A DNA stretch of 64,000 bases from Aquibacillus saliphilus (GTDB lineage: Bacteria; Bacillota; Bacilli; Bacillales; Amphibacillaceae), in the NCBI RefSeq assembly GCF_020404745.1, contig NZ_JAIZAP010000013.1, forward strand, positions 1 to 64,000, in the 5' to 3' direction. Both the position numbers and the translations under genes were made by a program. Positions 56,444-64,000 of the stretch are shown piece by piece. Each line of letters starts with the position of its first letter. Position 1 is the stretch's first letter. The notes beneath the pieces were generated by a model. The model was not told the DNA's origin and made no database searches. It saw only the letters and a list, made by a program, of their open reading frames with translations.

Positions 56444-57697
56444 TTATTTAACAGTAATTGTAATAAGTGCCTTCTTGGTCGATGTATCGACTTTTTGCCC
56501 CGGAACCCCGAAGTAAGGTGTTCCGTCATTATTCCAAAATAAACGTTGAACTCTAGCATGACGATTGTGATCGTAAAGTGGATTCCCTTCTATCTCTTTA
56601 TATGGACGAGCATGGTAAACTAAAAGATCTGTTTTTCCATCTTCAGCAACTGTAAAGCTATTATGCCCAGGACCATATTCACTTGTTTCTTCACTTGAAA
56701 CAAAAACCGGTTCTTTCGTTTTAGTCCAGCTTGCCTGATCTAATAAATCACTATCTTCAGAAGCAGTTAATAATCCCATTACATAACGGTCATCTGTCGC
56801 ACTAGCGGAATAAGCAATAAAAACCTTGCCATTTCTATTAATCATTGCCGGACCTTCATTTACATAAAATCCAGCTTGTTCCCACTTATATTCTGGTGTC
56901 GCTAATAATATTTGTTCTTTAATCGTCCACGGATTGCTCATTTGGGCAATATATAAATTAGATATTGTATCGTTATCTACCTTTTGAGCCCAGACTAAAT
57001 ACCTTTTACCTCTATTTTCAAATGTGGTCGCATCTAATGAAAAACTCTGAAATTCAGTATTTATTTGACCTTTCTCAATCCAGTTTCCTTCAAGTGGGTT
57101 GTCCGTATCTGTTTCCAATACATATGGACGTATCTCCCAAACATCATCTTTTTCACCAGCAGCAAAGTAGATATACCACTTACCGTCAATATAATGAAGC
57201 TCTGGTGCCCAAATATGTTCCGACATAATCCCTGATTCGTGTCTTTCCCAAATTACTGTTTCAGGCGCATCGGTAAGACCTGCTATTGTCTTTGCTCTGC
57301 GTAGCACAATCCGGTCATATTCCGGATATGAACCAGTGAAATAATAATATCCGTCAGTATGCTTATAAATGTACGGATCCGCTCTTTGCTCAATTAATGG
57401 ACTTGGATATTCCTTATGCTCTATTTTTCCTTCTAATTGAAAAGATCCAGGTGTATTTAGCTGTTCAGAGACTATTTGATCCCATGTAACATTCAAATTA
57501 GCATCTATACCATTAATAAACTCCACTGTTACCGTTTCAGGTAAATTCGGCTTTGTGCCAATGCTTGTCTCTATTTCAAGTTCGTTAACTACTTTTATTT
57601 CCATTGCTGAATCATCCTCTTTGTTATTATTTACAACAAGTAGATTAAATGCTACCGCAACAATAATTACTAGAAGCGAGCTGATAAGTAGTTTCAT
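56444..57697 (-). CDS. Extracellular GH43 arabinosidase
   Basis: A 417-aa secreted or membrane-anchored enzyme: hydrophobic N-terminus (about 1-23), a small Ig-like Big_4-type domain (about 33-92, NLPETVTVEFINGIDANLNVTWD), then the five-bladed GH43 domain with ADPYIYKH (catalytic Asp), HIWAPELHYIDGKWYIYFAAG, and the acid Glu in YVNEGPAM. Arabinofuranosidase or arabinanase activity fits the cluster. No strong ribosome site; the start lies 12 nt past araM, so coupling is likely. Confidence 0.87.
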   Translation of the reverse strand: MKLLISSLLVIIVAVAFNLLVVNNNKEDDSAMEIKVVNELEIETSIGTKPNLPETVTVEFINGIDANLNVTWDQIVSEQLNTPGSFQLEGKIEHKEYPSPLIEQRADPYIYKHTDGYYYFTGSYPEYDRIVLRRAKTIAGLTDAPETVIWERHESGIMSEHIWAPELHYIDGKWYIYFAAGEKDDVWEIRPYVLETDTDNPLEGNWIEKGQINTEFQSFSLDATTFENRGKRYLVWAQKVDNDTISNLYIAQMSNPWTIKEQILLATPEYKWEQAGFYVNEGPAMINRNGKVFIAYSASATDDRYVMGLLTASEDSDLLDQASWTKTKEPVFVSSEETSEYGPGHNSFTVAEDGKTDLLVYHARPYKEIEGNPLYDHNRHARVQRLFWNNDGTPYFGVPGQKVDTSTKKALITITVK

Positions 57698-57709
57698 CGA
57701 ACATACAAC

Positions 57710-58933
57710 TTACTTACCATTAATCGCTAATGTTTCTAAAGGATACGTTAATAGATTTTTTTTCAATTCATTAATTAGCAACAAGCCTGTGCAACGATCT
57801 CTTAATTTAAAAGCTTCATTTAAACTTTCTTCTACTAAGGAAATAGGAATGCCTAAATCATCATGAGTTTGCGGTCCCCCAACTTTTTTTAACAGCGCTT
57901 TTATTTCGTCTGGACTTGGAAGTTCTTCAATAAAACCAGTTATTTTATCCCAATGTTTAATTAACTGTTCTTTATGCAACGAATCATCATCTAGTGTGTT
58001 AATATCCAATTGCTGCTGTAGTTTTTTATATAATTCCACTATAATCGCGGTTGTCACACCAACCTTCGCGCCATGTAGTAGTTGCTTTGAATCACTTTTT
58101 AAAAGATCCATTTCCCAAAAATGAGACAAATGGTGTTCTGCACCCGATGCTGGCCTTGAAAAATCAAGCACTAGCATTATTAATCCAGAATCAATTAAAG
58201 CCCGTATTAATATCTTGATTCCTTCATCGTCGCCATTTGAGATGCTATCTACATTCTTCACACATTCTTCCAAGCATTCTCTTGTCATCGCTTCCGCCAA
58301 TCGATTGTATGGTTCATTTCCAACTAAGTTGGAAATATTCCAATCAAGCAAGGATGTGTATTTTCCTAATATGTCACCAAATCCAGCGGCAGTCATTTCT
58401 CTAGGAGCAGCTTTTAAAATATCTATGTCAGCAAATACAGCTATTGGGGATGCTGTTTGGATTGTTTGCTTCATTCCTCCAAGGATTAATGGAGCTCCTT
58501 TTGAAGTAAAGCCATCTACAGAAGCGGCGGTTGGAACAGATACAAAAGGTTTTCCCATTTTATGACCAACAAATCGAACAACATCATGAATAGTGCCAGA
58601 GCCAACCGCAATCAGTATATCCGCATCTTCCGGTGTTGCCACTAATAGTTGAACAAGTATCTGCTCATCTGCAATCACTTGACCGTGTTTATTTGGTTTT
58701 AACTTTATAAGTTTTGTTTCAATATTCGTTTCACTCAGCATTGTATCCAGTTGTTTTCCCGCAACTTCATTTGTATTATCATCGACAACTAGGATTGCTT
58801 TTTTTATTTTTTTAGAATTTAAGTAAGAAGGAACTAATTTTAATGCTCCGTTTTTAACTGTTATATCTGGAAAACTGACGTCTTTTGCCTCAACCTGTTT
58901 TGCTAATGTCGCAATCTCTTTTTCGATATTCAT
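57710..58933 (-). CDS. araM: sn-Glycerol-1-phosphate dehydrogenase AraM
   Basis: NAD(P)H-dependent reduction of dihydroxyacetone phosphate to sn-glycerol 1-phosphate, by homology to B. subtilis AraM/EgsA. The 407-aa iron/nickel-type alcohol dehydrogenase shows AVGSGTIHDVVRFVG, VPTAASVDGFTSKGAPLI, and metal ligands in SRPASGAEHHLSHFWEM with a later HGAKVGV His. The ATG at 58933 after GGAGGG replaces a longer frame. As in Bacillus, it rides in an arabinose operon although its product feeds lipid-like ethers. Confidence 0.92.
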   Translation of the reverse strand: MNIEKEIATLAKQVEAKDVSFPDITVKNGALKLVPSYLNSKKIKKAILVVDDNTNEVAGKQLDTMLSETNIETKLIKLKPNKHGQVIADEQILVQLLVATPEDADILIAVGSGTIHDVVRFVGHKMGKPFVSVPTAASVDGFTSKGAPLILGGMKQTIQTASPIAVFADIDILKAAPREMTAAGFGDILGKYTSLLDWNISNLVGNEPYNRLAEAMTRECLEECVKNVDSISNGDDEGIKILIRALIDSGLIMLVLDFSRPASGAEHHLSHFWEMDLLKSDSKQLLHGAKVGVTTAIIVELYKKLQQQLDINTLDDDSLHKEQLIKHWDKITGFIEELPSPDEIKALLKKVGGPQTHDDLGIPISLVEESLNEAFKLRDRCTGLLLINELKKNLLTYPLETLAINGK

Positions 58934-58994
58934 ATAACCCCATCCCTCCAAAGGAAATTCAGTACATTTTAGGGACTTAGAAATATTAAAAATA

Positions 58995-59016
58995 TCGGGA
59001 GATAGCAATCTCCCGA
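58995..59016 (-). terminator. Intercistronic hairpin between abfA and araM
   Basis: TCGGGAGA/TCTCCCGA stem followed by TATTTTTAAT on the minus strand. It would lower araM and downstream expression relative to abfA. Confidence 0.7.
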
Positions 59017-59037
59017 CAAAACCTCCACACAAATCTA

Positions 59038-60522
59038 TTACTCTGTTATATTTAACACCACTACAGACATTGGTGGAAGTTTAATATCAAGTACGTTTCT
59101 TTTAGCCTCAAAACCTGTAAATTCACCAGGTTTTACATTTTCAGGTTCTTCAAAGGTATTACGTGCATTCATTTCATTAGCTGAAAGAATTCGTCCCGAT
59201 ACTTCTTTTAGATTAATGCCACGTAAATCCATATCAAACGCCGCTTCTTTATCTTTGTCCAGATTACATAGACTGATATTGATTGACCCATCCTTCGCTT
59301 TTGAAGCAGATGCACTAACTTGCGGGAATGAATAATCGCCACTTTGGATTGAATCAACATCTATGTCAATTGCTAATTTTTCTGCATCTTGGTGTACTTT
59401 GTACATTTCAAATACATGATAAGTAGGAGTTAAAATCATTTTATCATTGTCTGTAAGAACCATCGCTTGTAATACGTTAACTGTTTGAGCAATGTTAGCC
59501 ATTTGAACTCGATCACAATGATCATTAAAGATATTAAGAGAAATACCTGCAACTAAAGCATCTCTTATCGTATTTTGTTGATAAAGGAATCCTGGGTTTG
59601 TTCCAGGCTCTACATCAAACCAAGTACCCCACTCATCTACAATCATACCTACACGTTTTTCTGGATCATAGTTATCCATAATCGTACCGTGTTTGGTTAT
59701 TAACGTATCAATATGAAGTGCCTTCTGCATCGTAATTGCCCATTCATCCTCTGTGAAATTCGTCGCAGACCCTTTACCTAACCAGAAGTCACCCGGAACT
59801 GTATAATAGTGTAAACTTAAACCATCCATTAGAGGGGCCGCTTCACGCATTAAAACTTCAGTCCAATTATAGTCATCAACATTAGCACCACCGGCAATTT
59901 TATAAATCTTGTTATCGCCATAGTTGCGGACGTATGTTTGAAAGCGACGATATAAATCTGCATAGTACTCTGGGCGCATGTTACCACCACAACCCCAGTT
60001 CTCATTACCAACACCAAAATACTTAAGGGCCCATGATTCTTCTTGGCCATTTTCTTCTCTCCACTTAGCCATAGGTGATTCTCCGTTAAATGTCATGTAT
60101 TCAACCCATTCTGACATTTCTTGGACAGTGCCACTACCAACATTTCCGCAAATATATGGCTCAGTTTCTAACAATTCACACAACAACATAAACTCATGTG
60201 TGCCAAAGTGATTATTCTCTACAACGCCACCCCAGTGTGTATTTACCATACGCTTCCTATCTTCGTGAGGGCCAACACCATCTTTCCAATGGTATTCATC
60301 AGCAAAACAACCACCCGGCCATCGAAGAACTGGAATATTAACTTCCTTTAAGGCTTTTAGTACATCATTTCTGATTCCTTTTGTATTTGGAATTGGTGAA
60401 TCTTCTCCAACCCAGATTCCTTCGTAGATACATCTACCTAAGTGCTCTGCGAAATGACCATATATATTTTTATTAATTATTCCTTGTGTTACATCTCCAT
60501 TAATAATTACTTTGTTTCCCAT
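59038..60522 (-). CDS. abfA: Alpha-N-arabinofuranosidase, GH51
   Basis: Intracellular enzyme that releases L-arabinose from imported arabino-oligosaccharides. The 494-aa GH51 protein shows the N-terminal [33 protein letters not shown], the acid/base Glu in [12 protein letters not shown], and the nucleophile in IVDEWGTWF; a C-terminal beta-domain follows. GAGGAGG site. First gene after repeat copy D; a cre-like site lies further upstream. Confidence 0.95.
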   Translation of the reverse strand: MGNKVIINGDVTQGIINKNIYGHFAEHLGRCIYEGIWVGEDSPIPNTKGIRNDVLKALKEVNIPVLRWPGGCFADEYHWKDGVGPHEDRKRMVNTHWGGVVENNHFGTHEFMLLCELLETEPYICGNVGSGTVQEMSEWVEYMTFNGESPMAKWREENGQEESWALKYFGVGNENWGCGGNMRPEYYADLYRRFQTYVRNYGDNKIYKIAGGANVDDYNWTEVLMREAAPLMDGLSLHYYTVPGDFWLGKGSATNFTEDEWAITMQKALHIDTLITKHGTIMDNYDPEKRVGMIVDEWGTWFDVEPGTNPGFLYQQNTIRDALVAGISLNIFNDHCDRVQMANIAQTVNVLQAMVLTDNDKMILTPTYHVFEMYKVHQDAEKLAIDIDVDSIQSGDYSFPQVSASASKAKDGSINISLCNLDKDKEAAFDMDLRGINLKEVSGRILSANEMNARNTFEEPENVKPGEFTGFEAKRNVLDIKLPPMSVVVLNITE

Positions 60523-60579
60523 TTCAATTCCTCCTCTGGCATTTACAAATATAGGTTCTTTACTTTTAAATCTTCGGAG

Positions 60580-61006
60580 TTGATAGAAAATGCGACGTAA
60601 CTGCTATGTTGATTTCCGCTCCGGACAGTCGCTTTCCGCGGGCAACGCTTCAACTTCCTCGGAAGAAAACCGCTTCCTGTGGGATTTTCAGCTGCTCCTG
60701 CGGTTACTCGTCGCACGAAGAGCTTTGTTGCTTTTCCCGCAGGAGTCGACTGCCCTCTGCTCCAAACAACTAGTTATTGTGTAAATCAATCAAGAGATTT
60801 CAATTGACAAACCACTTTAAAAGCGGAGGAAATACACGAAGACTCCTGCGGGAGGAAAGGCATAGATGAGACCCCGCAGTGCGAAGCACGAGGAGGCTCA
60901 GCAGCCACCCGCGGAAAGCGAAGTGTATTGCCGCAGCGCTGACATAGCACTCATCTTATAAAGAATATAAATGGAAATTAACTCAGCAGTTACGTCGTAG
61001 TCTATC
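60580..61006. repeat. Composite inverted-repeat element, copy D
   Basis: Ends TTGATAGAAAATGCGACGTAACT and AGTTACGTCGTAGTCTATC. Left inverted unit at about 60,614-60,760, right direct unit at 60,820-60,960; the right unit is nearly identical to that of copy C over more than 100 bp, while the spacer differs. It sits between the cre-like site and abfA, so it would form a ~430-nt structured leader if transcription starts upstream. Confidence 0.85.
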
Positions 61007-61462
61007 GAAAATCACTGGTTAAGAATCAATATTCAAAATAGCAACAAATATTTTAGGTGAGACGAGTAGCCGCAGTCTCATCCCTTTAGAAAGTAGTCTA
61101 AAAATAAAAGTTCTGGTATAGACTTTCATCTTGTTAGTTCAAGATCACAGAAATCAAGCTTGTCTTATTTTCATCTACTCGAATCCAACTGTATCCTATT
61201 GAATTAATTTGCCTTGGCGAAAAAAATAAAGCGTTTACAACTATTACCAAAATTTAAAACGCTTCAAAAAAATCTTATACACCAAACTTATACGGACGTG
61301 TTTTTACCATATTTTTAAAATTCATACGTATATTATTAATATTTAAAATCACAAACATGTTCGTCAAGTAATCTTCCTTGAAATAGAAAGTACTAAAAGG
61401 CAACCAAAATGGACATAAAAAGTGAAGATTATGTCCCAAATGTGGTGTATTAAGGTCTTACT
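61007..61462. other. Regulatory region upstream of abfA
   Basis: Contains a hairpin motif (TGAGAC-GAGTAGCCGCA-GTCTCA, 61058-61080), a cre-like site at 61226-61239 and, at 61284-61305, ACTTATACGGACGTGT, a weak AraR-like operator candidate. No gene is seen. It also receives the end of the upstream permease/DUF624 unit. Confidence 0.4.
61226..61239 (-). promoter_or_regulatory. Candidate CcpA cre site
   Basis: Minus strand TGTAAACGCTTTAT matches TGWAANCGNTNWCA except for the last two positions. Catabolite repression of the arabinofuranosidase genes is the likely role. Confidence 0.5.
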
Positions 61463-62086
61463 CTATCCAGCCGAGGTGTTATCCACTTTGGAGAATATTT
61501 GCATAGAGAACCACATACACAAAAGAGAAACAATACTAAACGAAAAAAACGGAATAATTCCTGGATAACTTAACGAAAGATACATTGTCAGAACAATAAC
61601 AAAGCCACTAACAATAGTATAGTGAATCTTAGTTAATCCAATAATTATTGCGTTTTTAATATGTTGAACTATTGAAGCCTGATAATGCGTAAGTAATGGA
61701 AATGACCAAATGACCACAATGATATAGAAAAAGAGTAGCAGATAAAAAGCAAATGGAATAATAAAAAATATATCCTCCGCCGAATTTATAATTACCCGAT
61801 AGTTCAGATAAAGCAAGCCTCCAATTACAGATAAGAGCCAACCTAGTTTATTCGCACCAATGAATTCTTGACGGTATATCTGTTTGAAAGTCCTCCATAT
61901 CTTAATATCGTGTTGACCCATAATCCATTTTCTGGACACACCAAGAGCTGCCACTGTAGCTGGAAAGACGCCCCCTATTACAAAACCCATTAAAGAAAAT
62001 AAAATCCAGAGTACATTAACAAACGCCAATCGCATTATCCACTGTAAAATAAGATCAAGTGATGTTACTATCTGTTTACCTTTCAT
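61463..62086 (-). CDS. DUF624 (YesL-like) membrane protein
   Basis: A 207-aa integral membrane protein with about five helices and the DUF624 start (WIMRLAFVNVLWILFSLMGFVIGGVFPATVAAL). Such genes sit beside carbohydrate ABC permeases, as here, and may assist the transporter; the function is unproven. The ATG at 62086 follows GAGG; a GTG four codons earlier lacks a site. Confidence 0.82.
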   Translation of the reverse strand: MKGKQIVTSLDLILQWIMRLAFVNVLWILFSLMGFVIGGVFPATVAALGVSRKWIMGQHDIKIWRTFKQIYRQEFIGANKLGWLLSVIGGLLYLNYRVIINSAEDIFFIIPFAFYLLLFFYIIVVIWSFPLLTHYQASIVQHIKNAIIIGLTKIHYTIVSGFVIVLTMYLSLSYPGIIPFFSFSIVSLLCMWFSMQIFSKVDNTSAG

Positions 62087-62217
62087 GATGCCAAACACCT
62101 CTTTACTTCCATTGAAGACAAGTAATCCCCCGCCCTCATCTAATTAGGCAGGGGTTAGTAACTCATTTTAAATACCCCTAACTTGTAAATCACGGTTATC
62201 TACTAGCTAGTTTTCTA

Positions 62218-63063
62218 TTAACCTTTTACACCACCTACTGTTAGTCCAGCAACAAAGAACCGCTGGAAAAAGATGAACAAAATAATTACAGGGATGATTG
62301 TCATTACAGATCCGGCAATTAACACATCATAGTTATTACCATAAGGTGTTAATAATGTAGCTAAACCAATTGGCAATGTAAACATATCATTGGATCTTAA
62401 AACCAGTAATGGCCACAGGAAGTTATTCCATGCTCCTAATCCTTGTAAAATCGCCATCGCCGCAAGCGACGGAGCCATAAGTGGTAACATTATCTTGAAG
62501 AATATACCGTATTCAGTAGAACCATCAATTCTAGCTGCATCCATCAGTTCTTTAGGCAGACCTATTGCATACTGTCTAAAGAAAAAGACAGCAATTGGTG
62601 CTACAACCATTGGTAGAACAACAGCCGTATAAGTATTAATTAATTGCAAGCTTATCATTAATTGGTATAATGGTAGCATTAAAATTTCAAACGGAACCAT
62701 TAATATAAATAATACTAGAAGGAAGAAAAAGTTTCTTCCTCTAAAATCATATACTGCTAATGCATAACCAACCATCGATGAGAAAAACAGCGATAGAACT
62801 ATCGTAACTGCCGTTATTACTAAACTATTGCCATACCAACCCCAATATTGTTCTGCCTGTGTAAATATATACGTGTAGTTATCAAGGTTAAGTGTGCTCG
62901 GATCAAAGACTAAACTAATCCCATTACGCATTAACTCTGATGACGGCCTAAAAGACGAAAGCAGCAAACTTAAAATCGGGAATAGAGCTATCAAACAAAT
63001 AATTGTAAAACTTATATTGGCTATCCATCTTAATACAGGATTTCGATTCGTGTTTTTCTTCAT
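62218..63063 (-). CDS. Carbohydrate ABC transporter permease (AraQ/MalG type)
   Basis: A 281-aa permease with six predicted helices and the EAA loop DAARIDGSTEYGIFFKIMLPLMAPSL. The C-terminal RFFVAGLTVGGVKG is typical of MalG/AraQ-type permeases. The start abuts the upstream permease stop, with GGGGGA as ribosome site. With its partner it should import arabino-oligosaccharides for the intracellular GH51 and GH127 enzymes; the binding protein and ATPase are outside the window. Confidence 0.92.
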   Translation of the reverse strand: MKKNTNRNPVLRWIANISFTIICLIALFPILSLLLSSFRPSSELMRNGISLVFDPSTLNLDNYTYIFTQAEQYWGWYGNSLVITAVTIVLSLFFSSMVGYALAVYDFRGRNFFFLLVLFILMVPFEILMLPLYQLMISLQLINTYTAVVLPMVVAPIAVFFFRQYAIGLPKELMDAARIDGSTEYGIFFKIMLPLMAPSLAAMAILQGLGAWNNFLWPLLVLRSNDMFTLPIGLATLLTPYGNNYDVLIAGSVMTIIPVIILFIFFQRFFVAGLTVGGVKG

Positions 63064-64000
63064 CTATTCGTCCCCCTTTTTGAAGGCTCCGGTCAGAATC
63101 AACTGAATAAAACTAACCACAAAAATAATTAACATTAAAACAACACCTATTGCTGCACCAAATCCCATGTCATTTTGTTGAATACCTTGTTGATAAATAT
63201 AACCAACTACAGTTAAACCAATATTACCTGGTGAGCCCGCTTCCCAAAATACGAAACTTTCCTCAAACATCCTAAAACCATTAATAATTGAAATCGTAAC
63301 AACAAAAATCGTAACCGGTTTAAGAAATGGAAGTGTAACAAATAAGAATTTTTTAAACATAGTTGCCCCGTCAATTTCGGCTGCTTCATATAGTTCCTTT
63401 GGAACATTTTGTAATGCTGCAAGGAAATATAATATATTTACACCCATCCATTTCCAACAAGCAAGTAAAACCATTAAAAACATTCCTGACCATGCATTAT
63501 ATCTCCACTCCACAGATTGTAATCCTAACCAATTGAGAATCTGGTTAGCAGCTGCTGTATCCGTTTCCCCGAACATTAATCGGAAAACCATACCTGCAAC
63601 GATTGTTGAAGCTAACGCAGGAACAAACAGTGAAGCTCGGAATATCGTTTTAAATTTTACAAATTTAGAATCTAAAAGAACCGATAATATAATAGGAACT
63701 ACTACCAAAATAACTACAGTTAAAATAACATAAATCGTCGTATTTGATAGCGCTTTATAAAAAGTTGGATTTGAAATTCTTGAATAGTTGCTCATTCCGA
63801 TAAACTCGATTTGACCGGGTAAAATACTCTGGAAACTCATTATTATTGCTCTAATTGTTGGATAAAAAGAGAGAACTAAAAATGAAATGATAAACGGTGA
63901 GATGAACACATATGGCGCTACACTCCTAGAGTTTAGAAATTTCATGAACTTATTAGGACCTTTAGCAGGCGAAAGCGCTCGTCCTGTTTCTTTGGATGTT
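63064..64000 (-). CDS. Carbohydrate ABC transporter permease (AraP/MalF type), 5' end cut
   Basis: Permease with six predicted helices and the EAA loop EAAEIDGATMFKKFLFVTLPFLKPV. The first in-window ATG (63945) lacks a good ribosome site, and the frame stays open upstream as TSKETGRALSPAKGPNKF to the window edge, so the true start may lie beyond 64000 as in many AraP proteins. Transcribed first of permease-permease-DUF624. Confidence 0.87.
   Translation of the reverse strand, partial: TSKETGRALSPAKGPNKFMKFLNSRSVAPYVFISPFIISFLVLSFYPTIRAIIMSFQSILPGQIEFIGMSNYSRISNPTFYKALSNTTIYVILTVVILVVVPIILSVLLDSKFVKFKTIFRASLFVPALASTIVAGMVFRLMFGETDTAAANQILNWLGLQSVEWRYNAWSGMFLMVLLACWKWMGVNILYFLAALQNVPKELYEAAEIDGATMFKKFLFVTLPFLKPVTIFVVTISIINGFRMFEESFVFWEAGSPGNIGLTVVGYIYQQGIQQNDMGFGAAIGVVLMLIIFVVSFIQLILTGAFKKGDE

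Noticed and set aside
60590-60784. 64-codon plus-strand frame in repeat copy D
   Set aside because: Starts in the terminal repeat, no ribosome site, not preserved in copy C.

Overview
The window comes from a low-GC Gram-positive chromosome, most likely a halotolerant member of the Bacillaceae (Gracilibacillus/Oceanobacillus/Virgibacillus type). The grounds are AT-rich intergenic DNA, strong AGGAGG ribosome sites with frequent TTG/GTG starts, T-box and purine riboswitch control, and Bacillus-type genes (YocH-like 3D protein, HelD, YpuA-like DUF1002, AraM, tandem BCCT osmolyte carriers). No rRNA, tRNA, CRISPR array, prophage or transposase gene is seen.

Layout. 1-7,390: trpEGDCFBA operon (minus strand), tightly overlapping, behind a consensus promoter and two tandem tryptophan T-box leaders. 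7,430-15,330: housekeeping and stress genes on the minus strand: metallophosphoesterase, NlpC/P60-like protein, DEAD-box helicase, a stand-alone protein matching only the C-terminal half of archaeal-type dehydroquinate synthase II, YocH-like cell-wall protein, catalase and a cytoplasmic 5'-nucleotidase-like enzyme. 15,400-15,900: a composite repeat containing a 42-bp x 7 tandem array. 16,100-28,000: sugar metabolism: RpiR regulator, 6-phospho-beta-glucosidase, nitroreductase, Leloir operon galK-galE-galT-galM (plus strand), ROK regulator with a candidate operator, epimerase and aldo/keto reductase. 28,000-35,800: ring-cleaving dioxygenase/glyoxalase genes, adenine deaminase under a guanine-class riboswitch, HAD phosphatase, ferredoxin, aldo/keto reductase. 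35,900-47,100: two paralogous BCCT carriers, HelD, a luciferase-like oxidoreductase, and a heterodimeric ABC exporter. 47,150-50,700: phosphonate/phosphate-type uptake operon phnD-phnC-phnE-phnE behind three 11-bp-phased PhoP-like repeats. 50,800-54,400: MFS exporter with a probable ATT start, DUF1002 protein, RidA, YjbQ. 54,400-64,000: an L-arabinan/arabinoside utilisation cluster on the minus strand: two ABC sugar permeases, DUF624 protein, GH51 arabinofuranosidase, AraM, extracellular GH43, and intracellular GH127 beta-L-arabinofuranosidase.

The least explained content is in the intergenic DNA. Four elements (about 370-490 bp; 15,409-15,894, 28,954-29,321, 33,860-34,266, 60,580-61,006) share terminal inverted repeats of TGCGACGTAACT type. 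Where intact they carry two inverted copies of a ~140-bp GC-rich unit that is itself palindromic. One copy has replaced a unit with the 42-bp tandem array, and one sits inside the arabinose cluster. They look like a non-autonomous (MITE-like) family that may fold as structured RNA. Other items worth checking are the tandem Trp T-boxes, the guanine riboswitch on adenine deaminase, the lone DHQS-II C-terminal domain, the phn PhoP-like array and the complementary degeneracy of the ABC exporter pair. All identifications rest on reading the sequence; no database search was run.
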